This document shows positions 17,681 to 26,901 of a DNA stretch of 64,000 nucleotides, piece by piece. The position numbers were made by a program, and so were the translations under genes. The stretch comes from JAGQIB01 sp041393395 (GTDB lineage: Bacteria; ARS69). Numbering within the stretch: position 1 is the first letter of the stretch; every line of letters begins with the position of its first letter. The DNA is taken from assembly GCA_041393395.1 (NCBI GenBank), contig JAWKKG010000006.1:1-64000 (forward strand). The letters run 5' to 3'. Under the pieces are notes generated by a model. The model did not search any database and was not told the origin of the DNA. It saw nothing but the letters and a program-made list of their open reading frames with translations.

Positions 17681-20246
17681 AGCGGACCACGAGAAAGCGT
17701 CGGGTCGCGGTGTGTCCCGCCGCGTCCAGTCGGAGGAAGTATCCGCCGGTCGCCCAGCCGTCCACGTCGAGGCGGACGGAGTGTTCCCCCGCGCTCCGAT
17801 GGCCCCGTTCGATCGTCTGCACGCGCCGCCCCGCCACATCGAACGCCTGCAGCGTCACGTCGGCGGGCTCACGCAGCGTGTAGTCGATCGTCGTCGCGGC
17901 GCGCGCGGGATTCGGGCGCGGCACCGCGAGGCGAACGGCGTTCCGTTCCGCCTGAAGCTCCGCGACGCCGGTCGGGTCCTCGCTCCCGATCTCTCTCATC
18001 CAGACTCCCCGACCGAACGTCCCGGCGACGACGTAGAACCGTCCCGACGTGGTCAGACTGTCCACGGTGGCGAAGTCCGTCACGATGTTCGCCTCGGGCA
18101 TGCCGTCGTTCCAGCGCAGCCAGGTCGTCCCGCCGTTCGTGGAGCGGAAGCAACCCATCTCGGTGCCGAGATAGAGTCGCTGCGGATCCGTCGGGTGCTG
18201 CACGAGATCGCCGACGGGAACGCCCGGCAGATCCCCGGTGACGTTGCTCCAGGTCTGACCGGTGTCCGTCGTCCGGAAGATCTGCTGCCCCGGCGTCATG
18301 CCTTCCATGAGGATGTACGCGTCCTCCCGCACGAACGTCGGCGCAACGATGCGGCGAATCGTGCCGGACACCGGCAGCGACGCGGAGCGATCCACCCACT
18401 GGAACTGCGGCCCCTCGTACACCCACAACCCGCCCGCGGTCCCGGCCCAGACGTTCGAGCCGCCCGGGGTCCACTGCGAGACCTCCAGGCTGAGCACGGT
18501 CTGAGGCAGCGCCGAGCCGAGGGAGTCCCACGACGCGCCGAAGTCGATGGATCGATACACGCGATCGAGCGCGCTCGTGTACACGTACACGGGCGCCACG
18601 CGGTCGTGCAGGATCTTCGTCAGCCACTGCTGGTTCGGGATCACCCCGGTCGCGGACACGTTCCACGTCACGCCACGGTCCGTCGTGCGGGTCGGCGGGA
18701 ACGACCAGGCGCCGCCGCGCGGTCCCCACGTGGCCCAGACGTTCTGCACCGGAGACGCGACGTCGATCGCGAAATCGGAGCCGTCCTGCGGGATCTCCTG
18801 GTCCCAGGTGCCGCCGCCGTCGGTCGTCATCGAGATCCCGTTGTCCTGCGCTCCCCCGCCCATCACCGCCGGCTCCAGCGCGCCGACGTCGATGTTGTAG
18901 TACTGGACCGTGGGCAGAAAGTCGGCATCGCTCGCCCACGTGAGGCCGCCGTCGTTCGAGTAGCAGAAGCCGCCGTCGTGCCCGACCCACACGTCGTCGG
19001 CGTTGTGCCACAGGATCGCGTGTACGTCCGCGTGCATGTCCGGATCCATGATGCGGGTCCAGCTGTTCCCGCCGTCGCTCGTGCGCCAGCACGTCACGCC
19101 ACCCACGATCACCTCCAGCGGGTTCGCCGGGTTGACCGCGATCGCGTTGTCGTACCAGCCCTGGTTGTCGAAGAAGTTCTCGGGCGGCGACACGTCGGCC
19201 CAGTTGAGACCGTCGCCGGTCGCGTAGACACCGAGGAGCTGGTTGTTGTCCGCGCGCGCGATCGACGCGTACCCGCGAAACGGCAGATCCGGATGGATCG
19301 TGAGCGCCACGCGACCGACGTTCGTCGTCGGCAACCCGGCATTGAACATCTTGGTCCAGTTGTCGCCGGCGTCGGTCGAGCGGTAGATGCCGTCGTTCCA
19401 CCGCCCGGCGTACATGATGTCCGGATTGAACGGCCACACCGCCACGTCCGGAACGTTCTGGGAGATCTCGTAGGTCCAGTTCGCACCGTTGTCGATCGAC
19501 TTCGCCATCCCGTGCGTGGTCGCCACCAGGAGATGCGTCGGCTGCCCGGGGACGTAGCGCACGCGGTAGATCCCGGTCGGCTGGGTCGGGAGGGGAAGCG
19601 GCACCGGCGTCCAGTCGACGCCGCCGTTCGTGGTCTCCCACAGGCCCGTTCCGGTGCGAACACCGTACTCCCCCGTCCCCACGAACAGGTGATTCGGATC
19701 GTTCGGATCCGTCGCCACGCTGCCGATCGCCTGCGAGCTCAGCGATTCCGTCAGCGGAACCGGAAAGATGAGGAAGTACTCCCAGAGGCCCCCACTCGCG
19801 GAAGCGAAGCGGAGTGCCGGACCGTTGAAGTCGAGATCGAGCAGGCGCCCCGAGTAGCGCGCGCCGGTCGACGGAACCGTCATGCCGTAGGGCCCCTGGG
19901 ACACCCACGCGGTCGCGCCGCGGGCCGGCGCGGGCGCGGCCGCGGTTGCCCGGACGTCTCGCCAGACCCGGTCCAGGACGTCGCGGGGCAGCACCGCTTG
20001 GTGCGGGGCGTGCCACCGTGCGAAGTACTCGCGCTCGCGCTCGGGGCCGTCGACGTCGCGGGGCTCGGGCGCTTCTCCCGGTCGAGGAGCGGCGTCGGCC
20101 AGATCGGGCGCGATCGCGCGCTGAGGGACCACGGGTTTGGCGGTCCCGTCGGCGGCACGGGCCGGGCCGGCGACTCCGAGCACCGCCGCGAGGAGCGTCG
20201 CGGCCACGAGACCGCGGCGAGATGTCGAGAGAAGGGGCGCGTTCAT
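17679..20246 (-). CDS. Secreted BNR/Asp-box repeat (sortilin-like propeller) protein with FlgD-like Ig tail
   Basis: An 855-aa exported protein (signal LVAATLLAAVLGVAGPARA). Residues ~110-750 hold repeated Asp-box motifs of the S-x-D-x-G-x-x-W type, e.g. STDAGDNWTKMF, SNDGGLTWAS, TTDTGQTWSN, which form a sialidase/Vps10-like beta-propeller. None of the arginine triad or tyrosine nucleophile of true sialidases is apparent. The last ~90 residues are a FlgD-like Ig domain (VTLQAFDVAGRRVQTI ... GGYFLRLDA ... RRFLVVR). ATG at 20246 follows GGAGG. It is divergent from the sigma-kinase operon by 146 bp. Role: extracellular, probably binding; substrate unknown. Confidence 0.87.
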   Translation of the reverse strand: MNAPLLSTSRRGLVAATLLAAVLGVAGPARAADGTAKPVVPQRAIAPDLADAAPRPGEAPEPRDVDGPEREREYFARWHAPHQAVLPRDVLDRVWRDVRATAAAPAPARGATAWVSQGPYGMTVPSTGARYSGRLLDLDFNGPALRFASASGGLWEYFLIFPVPLTESLSSQAIGSVATDPNDPNHLFVGTGEYGVRTGTGLWETTNGGVDWTPVPLPLPTQPTGIYRVRYVPGQPTHLLVATTHGMAKSIDNGANWTYEISQNVPDVAVWPFNPDIMYAGRWNDGIYRSTDAGDNWTKMFNAGLPTTNVGRVALTIHPDLPFRGYASIARADNNQLLGVYATGDGLNWADVSPPENFFDNQGWYDNAIAVNPANPLEVIVGGVTCWRTSDGGNSWTRIMDPDMHADVHAILWHNADDVWVGHDGGFCYSNDGGLTWASDADFLPTVQYYNIDVGALEPAVMGGGAQDNGISMTTDGGGTWDQEIPQDGSDFAIDVASPVQNVWATWGPRGGAWSFPPTRTTDRGVTWNVSATGVIPNQQWLTKILHDRVAPVYVYTSALDRVYRSIDFGASWDSLGSALPQTVLSLEVSQWTPGGSNVWAGTAGGLWVYEGPQFQWVDRSASLPVSGTIRRIVAPTFVREDAYILMEGMTPGQQIFRTTDTGQTWSNVTGDLPGVPVGDLVQHPTDPQRLYLGTEMGCFRSTNGGTTWLRWNDGMPEANIVTDFATVDSLTTSGRFYVVAGTFGRGVWMREIGSEDPTGVAELQAERNAVRLAVPRPNPARAATTIDYTLREPADVTLQAFDVAGRRVQTIERGHRSAGEHSVRLDVDGWATGGYFLRLDAAGHTATRRFLVVR

Positions 20247-20330
20247 GGAAACCTCCGGATCCGGAATCGGGGATGCGTCCTGCCCGGTACGCGCAATCCG
20301 GCCGAGGAGGGGGCAGTGCGAAGGAGGGTC

Positions 20331-20339
20331 TGGTACCCT
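20331..20339 (+). promoter_or_regulatory. Extended -10 promoter of the first sigma-kinase operon (TGGTACCCT)
   Basis: TGGTACCCT fits an extended -10 (TGn plus TAnnnT) 53 bases ahead of the sigma GTG. The same core, TCTGGTACnCT, occurs on the minus strand at 26775-26785 before the second sigma gene. A 6-bp inverted repeat (GAGGGT 20324-20329, ACCCTC 20335-20340) overlaps it and could bind a regulator. Confidence 0.4.
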
Positions 20340-20392
20340 CGACGTTCGCGGTCGACTCCGGTCGTCGACGCGCGGCCCCGGGGGACCCGCCC

Positions 20393-20953
20393 GTGAACGA
20401 ATCCGCCGATCTCACCCCGCTGCTCACCGGAGCGGACGCGCCCGGCGCGACGGATCGCCTGCTGGAGTCGGTCTACCCCGAGCTCCGCCGCGTGGCCGCG
20501 GGGTTCCTGCGCCACGAACGACCCGACCACACGCTCCAGCCCACGGCCCTGGTGCACGAGGCGTACCTGCGACTCGTCGATCAGACCCGCGTGCCGTGGC
20601 AGGGACGGGCGCACTTCCGGGCCGTCGCGGCGCAGGCGATGCGACGCGTGCTCGTGGATCACGCGCGACGTCGCGGGGCGGACAAGCGAGGAGGCGACCG
20701 TCGCCGCGTGACCCTCTCCGACCTCGCGCAGACTGGCGGCCCCCCGATCGACGTCCTCGATCTGGAGCGCGCCCTGGCGGCGTTCGCCCGGGAGCACGAG
20801 CGCGGGGCCCGGGTCGTGGAGATGAAGGTCTTCGCTGGTATGACGGGCGAGGAGATCGCGTGCGTGCTCGGGATCTCGGCCCGCACGGTCAAGTCCGACT
20901 GGGCGATCGCCAAACTCTGGCTCGCCCGCCGTTTGCAGGGAGTGAACGACTAG
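20393..20953 (+). CDS. ECF-like RNA polymerase sigma factor, TIGR02999 type
   Basis: A 186-aa sigma factor. Region 2 is seen in LYPELRRVA-like text (VYPELRRVAAGFLRHER), HTLQPTALVHEAYLRLV and the helix FRAVAAQAMRRVLVDHAR, which is diagnostic for the sub-family. Region 4 is a helix-turn-helix MTGEEIACVLGISARTVKSDWAIAKLWL. There is no anti-sigma gene beside it; a Ser/Thr kinase follows at once, a pairing common in Planctomycetes, Acidobacteria and related phyla, in which phosphorylation is thought to control the sigma factor. GTG start at 20393 is the first start that keeps the family N-terminus; only a weak GGGGGA precedes it. Confidence 0.92.
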   Translation: MNESADLTPLLTGADAPGATDRLLESVYPELRRVAAGFLRHERPDHTLQPTALVHEAYLRLVDQTRVPWQGRAHFRAVAAQAMRRVLVDHARRRGADKRGGDRRRVTLSDLAQTGGPPIDVLDLERALAAFAREHERGARVVEMKVFAGMTGEEIACVLGISARTVKSDWAIAKLWLARRLQGVND

Positions 20954-20967
20954 CGGAGGGAACGATC

Positions 20968-23505
20968 ATCTCCGGTCGGTTCGAACGCATCCGCGACGTT
21001 CTCGAGCGCGCACTCGACGTGGACGAGGATCGCCTGTCCGCGTTCCTCACCGAGGCCTGCGCCGGCGATCCGGACCTCCGGCGCGACGTCGAGGAGCTGC
21101 TCGCGCACCGCGACGCGATCCCGTCCGTCCTGCGCACGGCCGGGGCGGCGACGTTCGTCGACGAGCCCGCGGCCGACGATCCGGAGAACGTCGGCCCGTT
21201 CCGCATCGTCGGGCGTCTGGGCGAGGGCGGGATGGGCGCCGTGTACCTCGCCGAGCAGGACGAACCGATCCGGCGCCGGGTGGCGATCAAGTGGATCAAG
21301 CCGGGCCTCGATTCCCGCGCCTTGATCGCGCGCTTCGAGCGGGAACGCCGCACGCTCGCGCGCCTGCAGCATCCGAACATCGCCCAGGTGTACGACGCCG
21401 GCACGACGGAGCTCGGTCGCCCCTACTTCGTGATGGAGTACGTCCCGGGAATCGCGATCACGCGCTTCTGCGATCTCGAAGGGCTCGCGTGGCGGGAGAG
21501 GCTCTCTCTCTTCGCGAACGTGTGCGGCGCCATTCATCACGCGCACCAGCGCGGCGTGATCCATCGCGACATCAAGCCGTCCAACGTGCTGGTCACGATC
21601 GTGGAGAACGAGCCGCTGGTGAAGATCATCGATTTCGGGATCGCGAAGGCGGTGGCGGGCGGGCTCGGGGACGAGGGAGAGTTCACGGTTCCGGGGCAGA
21701 TCATGGGGACGCCCGAGTACATGAGTCCGGAGCAGGCGAGCGGCGGCGGGGACGATCTCGACGTCACCACGGACGTCTACTCGCTCGGCGCCCTGCTGTA
21801 CGAGCTCCTGGTCGGCGTTCCGCCGTTCGACTCGGCCACCCTGAGGAGCGGTGGGTTCGACGAGGTGCGACGTCGCCTCCGCGAGGAGGAACCGCCGCCA
21901 CCGAGCGGACGCGCCGCCGAGCGCGTGCGGAGCGGCGACGCGGTCCCGGTCCCGGTGCGCCGGCTCCGCGGGGATCTGGACTGGATCGTGGCGCGCGCGC
22001 TGGAGAAGGACCGCCGGCGACGGTACGCGGCGGCGGCGGAGCTCCGCTCCGAGATCGAGCGCGTCCTCCGGGGAGACCCCGTGCTGGCCGGGCCGCCGAG
22101 CGCGACCTACCGGCTCGGCAAGCTCATCCGTCGCCACAAGGTCGCGTTCGCCGGCGTCGCCGGCGTGTTCGCGGCGATGGCGATCGGCCTCGTGGTCAGC
22201 ACCACGCTGTACGTCCGGGCGGAGTCCGCGCGCCGCGAAGCGGATCGTCAGGCGCGTCGAGCCGAGCGCACGAACGACTTCCTCACGGAGATGATGCGCT
22301 CCGCAGATCCGGAGGTCGGGCGACGGGACATGACGGTGCTCGAAGTGCTGGACCGGACCGCGGAGCGGATCGACGGGGAACTCGCCGACGAGCCCGACGT
22401 GCGCGCGGCCGCCCACTCGAATCTCGGCAACACCTACGACGCGCTCGGCCGCTACGACGATGCGGCACGAGAGCTCCGCGCCGCACTGGATCTCCACCGC
22501 GAGCTGTTCCCGCCGGGACACCGGGAGATCGGGATCGTGCTCAACAACCTGGGGCTCGCCCTGTTGCACGGCGGACACTACGACGAGGCCGAGTCGGCGC
22601 TCCGCGAGAGCCACTCCGTCCTCACGACGAACGGCGACGACGATCCGGTGACGGGCGACGTGTGCACGAATCTCGCGGTGCTGCTGAAGGACCTCGGTCG
22701 TTACGACGAGGCCGAGCCGCTCTACCGGGAGGCGCTCGACGTAGCCCGCCGAAACGACGCCTCCGGCCTCGGCGTGGCGAAGTGCCTCAGCAACCTGGCG
22801 ATACTGCTCCGTCGCCAGGGGCGGCTCGAAGAAGCGATCGCTGCGCAGCGGGAAGCCGTGGAGATCGATCGCCGCGCCGGCCGGGAGGGCGAGGCGTCGC
22901 TCGCCGTCACGCTGGGAAACCTCGCGACCGCGCTCTACGGCGCCGGACGAGACGACGAAGCCGAGCCGATGTTTCGCGAGGCGATCGAGCGGAAGCGTGC
23001 CATATACGGTGGCGATCATCCGCTGCTCGCCCGGGACCTGCGCTCGCTGGCCGCACTCCTGTGGCGGAAGGGCGAACGTGCCGGCGCGGAATCCACCGCG
23101 GTGCGCGCGCTCGAGATGACGCGTCGCGTCGTGGGCGATCGGCATCCGGAGACGGCCACCTGCCTCGTCGTGCTGTCCTCCATGCGCACGGCCACGGGGC
23201 GGCCGGCCGAGGCCGAGGCGGACTGTCGGGAAGCGCTCGCGATTCGTACGGAACAGCTCCCGGCGGATCACCCGGACGTCGTGCTCGCGCGAGCCCGACT
23301 CGGCCAGTGCTTGGCCGCGGAGGGCAAGCGCGAGGAGGCGGAGCGGGAGCTCCTGGCGGCACGCGCGGCCGCCGAACGGACGGACGCGGTGCCGATCGCC
23401 CGGCGCCGACAGATCCTGGAGTGGCTCGAGGAGCTCTACGAGGACTGGCGACCGGCAAGCGCGGAGTCCGTGCGCAAGGAACGAGAGGCTCTCGAGTCGC
23501 GGTAG
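20968..23505 (+). CDS. Ser/Thr protein kinase with one TM helix and TPR tail (sigma partner 1)
   Basis: About 845 aa. After a short helical N-terminus (RFERIRDVLERALDVD) comes a Hanks kinase domain (~70-370) with GRLGEGGMGAVYLA, VAIKWIKPG, HRDIKPSNVLV, DFGIAKA and GTPEYMSPEQA. A single helix (VAFAGVAGVFAAMAIGLVV, ~395) leads to ~10 TPR units of the NLG..LxxLGRYDEAE type, probably outside the membrane. No ATG, GTG or TTG lies at the expected N-terminus: GGAGGG at 20955-20960 is followed by ATC ATC (20965, 20968). An in-frame GTG at 20860 would overlap the sigma gene by 94 bp, and a GTG near 21019 would cut conserved text. I give the ATC seven bases after GGAGGG; the exact start is uncertain. 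Confidence 0.85.
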   Translation: MSGRFERIRDVLERALDVDEDRLSAFLTEACAGDPDLRRDVEELLAHRDAIPSVLRTAGAATFVDEPAADDPENVGPFRIVGRLGEGGMGAVYLAEQDEPIRRRVAIKWIKPGLDSRALIARFERERRTLARLQHPNIAQVYDAGTTELGRPYFVMEYVPGIAITRFCDLEGLAWRERLSLFANVCGAIHHAHQRGVIHRDIKPSNVLVTIVENEPLVKIIDFGIAKAVAGGLGDEGEFTVPGQIMGTPEYMSPEQASGGGDDLDVTTDVYSLGALLYELLVGVPPFDSATLRSGGFDEVRRRLREEEPPPPSGRAAERVRSGDAVPVPVRRLRGDLDWIVARALEKDRRRRYAAAAELRSEIERVLRGDPVLAGPPSATYRLGKLIRRHKVAFAGVAGVFAAMAIGLVVSTTLYVRAESARREADRQARRAERTNDFLTEMMRSADPEVGRRDMTVLEVLDRTAERIDGELADEPDVRAAAHSNLGNTYDALGRYDDAARELRAALDLHRELFPPGHREIGIVLNNLGLALLHGGHYDEAESALRESHSVLTTNGDDDPVTGDVCTNLAVLLKDLGRYDEAEPLYREALDVARRNDASGLGVAKCLSNLAILLRRQGRLEEAIAAQREAVEIDRRAGREGEASLAVTLGNLATALYGAGRDDEAEPMFREAIERKRAIYGGDHPLLARDLRSLAALLWRKGERAGAESTAVRALEMTRRVVGDRHPETATCLVVLSSMRTATGRPAEAEADCREALAIRTEQLPADHPDVVLARARLGQCLAAEGKREEAERELLAARAAAERTDAVPIARRRQILEWLEELYEDWRPASAESVRKEREALESR

Positions 23506-23527
23506 TCGTGGTTCCGAAGCACGTCGC

Positions 23528-26164
23528 CTACCTCGCGCCCGCCGCGCCTCCCCGCAGCGCGCGGGTCCGCCCGATCTCGGACTCCAGCATGTCGATCACT
23601 CCCTCGTCCGCGACCGGCAGGAGACCCTCGTCGCGAAGCGACGCCATCGTGTCCCGGGACTCGATGAACGCGTGCTCGGACTCCTCCAGCAGCGCGCGTC
23701 CGGCCTCGTCCGGCACTTCCGCCGCGCGCTCGCGCGCGCACAGCCCGAGGTAGTAGAGAGACACCGCGACGGAACGTCGCGCGTCGGCGGTCGGCGCCTC
23801 GCGCGCCAGTGCGCGGAACGTCTCGCACGCTTCCCGGTGCCGCAGCAACGCTTCCTCGTACCGGCCGAGCTCGCGGAGGAGCGCGGCGAGCTCATCGGCC
23901 TGCACGGCGAGCATGCGCCGGTTCTCGACCCGATCCGGCTCCGCGGCCACGAGCCGGCGCGCGACGTCCGCCGCCTCCTCGCGCCGGCCGCGAGCGTCCT
24001 CGCGTCGCCCCTCCGCCTGCGCGATGCGCGCCACGAAACCGAGCACCGTCACGAGATTGCGCTGCGCGAGCCAGTCGTTCGGATCCGCGCGCACGAACTC
24101 CCGGTGCAGCGCGAGCGCTTCGTCGAGCGCCTCCCGCGCGTCCGGAAGGCGGCCCAGCGACTCGTAGGTGCGACCCAGCGTCACGAGGACGCGCGCGTGG
24201 ACGACGCGTCCGGGGCCGCCCTCGAGCGCACCCGAATCCCGCAACGGCTCCAGCATCGCGATCGCCTCCTCGAAGCGCCCGTCCCGCTGCAACGTCTGGG
24301 CGAGCTGCTGCTCGAGTCCGATCCGCGCTTCGAGGAGGCGCGCGTCCCCGGGGTACTCGACCGCGAGCGACGCGAGCGACTCGAGTGCCTCGCGATACTC
24401 CTTCTCCGCGCGCACGTACTCCCCCGCGTTCTGCGAGAGCGCGGCGCCGGCGGCGACGATTCCGTCGATGCGCGGTGTCTCCAGGGCCGTGGCGGGCGCG
24501 ACCTCGAGCGAGCGTTCGCGCAGTCCGCGGGCCCGCTCGAGGTCGGCCCGAACCTCCTCGGCGGAGCGCGTCTGCCCCGCGAGATACGCGCGCAGCGTGT
24601 AGCCGAGCGCGGCCAGCCGGAGCGTCTCCGCATCGTCCGGATGAGACGAGAGCATCGCTTCCACGAGCTCGAGTCCGCGCCGGCAGGACTCGCGGCCATC
24701 CTCGAGGCGACCGAGGTTCTCCTGCCAGGGGTTTCCCTGAATCGACGCGACGCGAAGGTAGCCGGCCGCGACGTCGCGACGGAGATCGTCGTCGTCGCGG
24801 GCCTCGGCCGCGAGACGATCGAGATAATCGGTTCCCGTGCCCACGATCAGCTCGCGCGCCGCGAGCTTGCCCTCGCGCGAGAGCGCGTCGTCCACGTCGT
24901 GCAGGAACGTCGTCGCGAGCGTTCGCACATCGTCGAAGCGACGTTCCGCGAGCCGCCGCTGCTTCCCCTCGCGCACCCCGAACGAGACACTGATCGCGGT
25001 CGCCGCCAGCATCGACACCACCGCCACCGCGCCCGCGATCGTGACCGCACGGTTCCGTCGCACGAAGCGCGACGTGCGGTACCGCCACGTGTCCGGCCGC
25101 GCGACGATCGGTAGGCGACGCAGGTGGCGATCGAGATCGGCCGCGAGCTCCGCGACCGAGCCGTAGCGCTCCGCCGGCTCCTTGCGCAGCGCCTTCGCGA
25201 CGATCGTGTCGAGGTCGCCGGCCAGCTCCTTCCGCCCGGAGGCCGTACTCGGCGGCGGCGGATCGATCGTGGTCACGATCCGCTCCATCTCCCGCGCCGA
25301 TGTGTCGCTGAGGTCGTAGGGGCGGCGCCCCGCGAGCAAACCGTACAGCACCACGCCGAGCGAGTAGACGTCGGAGGCCGTTGTGACCTCCTCGCCCCGG
25401 AACTGCTCCGGACTCGCGTACTCGGGCGTGAAGCGTCGGGCCTGGGGCGCGGTGTCGGCGCCCCCGGGACGGGCTTCCAGCAGCTTCGCGATGCCGAAAT
25501 CCAGGATCCGCGGCCGACCCTCGCGATCGATCAGCAGATTCGAGGGCTTGAGGTCCCGGTGGACGACGAGATGCCGGTGCGCGTACTCGACGCCGGCGCA
25601 GACCTCGCGGAACAGGCGGATCCGGTCGCGCACGGAGAGCGAGCGTGACTCGCAGAAGGCATCGATCGGCTTGCCCTCCACGTGGTCCATCACGAGGTAC
25701 GGCAGGCCGTCGGCCGTCTCCCCGCCGTCGACGAGGCGCACGATCGCGGGGTGATCGAGGCTCGCGAGGATGCGACGCTCCTCCGCGAACCGTCGGCGCA
25801 GATCCTCGTCGCTCGGCGAACGGAGCACCTTGATCGCGACGTCTCGCTCGAATCGATCGTCGGCCCGCACCGCGAGATACACCGCCCCCATGCCGCCCCG
25901 TCCGATCTCACGCGTCACGCGGTACGGGCCGACGTTGCGTCCCACCCACGTCGCGGCGACCGGGCGCGCGGTCGTCTCCACGATGTTGCCGATGACGTCG
26001 CCGGACTCGGGGTCGGACGCCAGCAGCGCGTGGACCTCGGCGAGCAGCGCTTCGTCTCCGGCGCAGGCTTGCCGGAGCCACGCGTCGCGTTCCGGCGCGC
26101 TCCGTTCGAGCGCCCCGTGGAACAGATCCTGGATGCGCCCCCATCGGTTCGCGTCCCGGGTCAC
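23528..26164 (-). CDS. Ser/Thr protein kinase with one TM helix and TPR tail (sigma partner 2)
   Basis: An 878-aa kinase. N-terminal WGRIQDLFHGALERS and LLAEVHALLASD form the short helical domain typical of the family. Catalytic motifs are complete: REIGRGGMGAVYLA, VAIKVLR, HRDLKPSNLLI, DFGIAKL and TPEYASPEQ. One transmembrane helix (VTIAGAVAVVSMLAATAIS, ~385) separates the kinase from ~450 residues of TPR-like helices, which are more degenerate than in the kinase at 20968. The GTG start at 26164 overlaps the sigma stop as GTGA. The operon points toward the first sigma-kinase operon and the two kinases end 22 bp apart. Confidence 0.92.
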   Translation of the reverse strand: MTRDANRWGRIQDLFHGALERSAPERDAWLRQACAGDEALLAEVHALLASDPESGDVIGNIVETTARPVAATWVGRNVGPYRVTREIGRGGMGAVYLAVRADDRFERDVAIKVLRSPSDEDLRRRFAEERRILASLDHPAIVRLVDGGETADGLPYLVMDHVEGKPIDAFCESRSLSVRDRIRLFREVCAGVEYAHRHLVVHRDLKPSNLLIDREGRPRILDFGIAKLLEARPGGADTAPQARRFTPEYASPEQFRGEEVTTASDVYSLGVVLYGLLAGRRPYDLSDTSAREMERIVTTIDPPPPSTASGRKELAGDLDTIVAKALRKEPAERYGSVAELAADLDRHLRRLPIVARPDTWRYRTSRFVRRNRAVTIAGAVAVVSMLAATAISVSFGVREGKQRRLAERRFDDVRTLATTFLHDVDDALSREGKLAARELIVGTGTDYLDRLAAEARDDDDLRRDVAAGYLRVASIQGNPWQENLGRLEDGRESCRRGLELVEAMLSSHPDDAETLRLAALGYTLRAYLAGQTRSAEEVRADLERARGLRERSLEVAPATALETPRIDGIVAAGAALSQNAGEYVRAEKEYREALESLASLAVEYPGDARLLEARIGLEQQLAQTLQRDGRFEEAIAMLEPLRDSGALEGGPGRVVHARVLVTLGRTYESLGRLPDAREALDEALALHREFVRADPNDWLAQRNLVTVLGFVARIAQAEGRREDARGRREEAADVARRLVAAEPDRVENRRMLAVQADELAALLRELGRYEEALLRHREACETFRALAREAPTADARRSVAVSLYYLGLCARERAAEVPDEAGRALLEESEHAFIESRDTMASLRDEGLLPVADEGVIDMLESEIGRTRALRGGAAGAR

Positions 26165-26733
26165 GGCCGCTCCGCGAGGCGCGTGCGCAGCCACGCCGTG
26201 GCGAAGCGCAGCTCCCGGTGCACGGTCGACTCGGAGACCTCGAGCACGCGCGCCACGTCGGGCGGCCCGAGCCCCGCGAAGTAGCGCAGCTCGACCGCCT
26301 GGGCCTTCCGCGCGTCGTACTCGGCGAGCTCCTCCAGTGCCTGGTGCAGATCGAGGAAGTCGAGCGTGCCGTCCTCCCGCCCGAGACCGAGCGCGTCCGT
26401 CAACGTGACGCGCTGCCAGTCTCCGCCGCCGCGCCGCACGCGGTTCCGATGTCGCGCGTGGTCCACGAGCACGCGACGCATCGTGCGCGCGGCGACGGCG
26501 AAGAAGTGGGCGCGGTCCTGCCACGACACGTCGGCTTCCACGAGACGCGCGTATGCTTCTCCCACGAGCGCGGTCGGCTGCAGCGTGTGATCGGAACGCT
26601 CGCCGCGCATCGACCGGGCGGCGAGCGCGTGCAGGTCCTCGTAGAGAAGCGAGGTGAGGCGATCGAGAGCCGCGGAGTCGCCGCCGCGCCAGTCCAGCAA
26701 CAGGCGGGTGACGGTGCGCGGGGATTCGGTCAT
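26161..26733 (-). CDS. ECF-like RNA polymerase sigma factor, TIGR02999 type
   Basis: A 190-aa relative of the factor at 20393: LYEDLHALAARSMRGER, HTLQPTALVGEAYARLV, HFFAVAARTMRRVLVDHAR in region 2 and GPPDVARVLEVSESTVHRELRFATAWL in region 4. ATG at 26733 has GCGGAGAC upstream. The GTGA junction with the following kinase couples their translation, so the two are probably made in a fixed ratio. No anti-sigma factor is present. Confidence 0.93.
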   Translation of the reverse strand: MTESPRTVTRLLLDWRGGDSAALDRLTSLLYEDLHALAARSMRGERSDHTLQPTALVGEAYARLVEADVSWQDRAHFFAVAARTMRRVLVDHARHRNRVRRGGGDWQRVTLTDALGLGREDGTLDFLDLHQALEELAEYDARKAQAVELRYFAGLGPPDVARVLEVSESTVHRELRFATAWLRTRLAERP

Positions 26734-26774
26734 GGAGTCTCCGCGGGGCGAGATCCGGTTTCGACGACCCTTCC

Positions 26775-26785
26775 AGAGTACCAGA
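26775..26785 (-). promoter_or_regulatory. Extended -10 promoter of the second sigma-kinase operon
   Basis: On the minus strand TCTGGTACTCT includes TGG plus TACTCT, an extended -10, 42 bases before the sigma ATG. It shares ten of eleven bases with the element ahead of the first sigma operon. Confidence 0.4.
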
Positions 26786-26901
26786 TCCGTCGCCGATCAG
26801 CGGCGATCCGTCTCCGCTGCGCCGCGAAACGGTCGTGTCTCAACGGAACCGTGCATTCGGTCGATAACTCGACATCCCCGGTGAAGCGGAAGGAGAATCG
26901 G

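Noticed and set aside
17679..20246. Sialidase function for the BNR-repeat protein
   Set aside because: Asp-boxes alone define the propeller; the arginine triad and catalytic Tyr/Glu of sialidases were not found.
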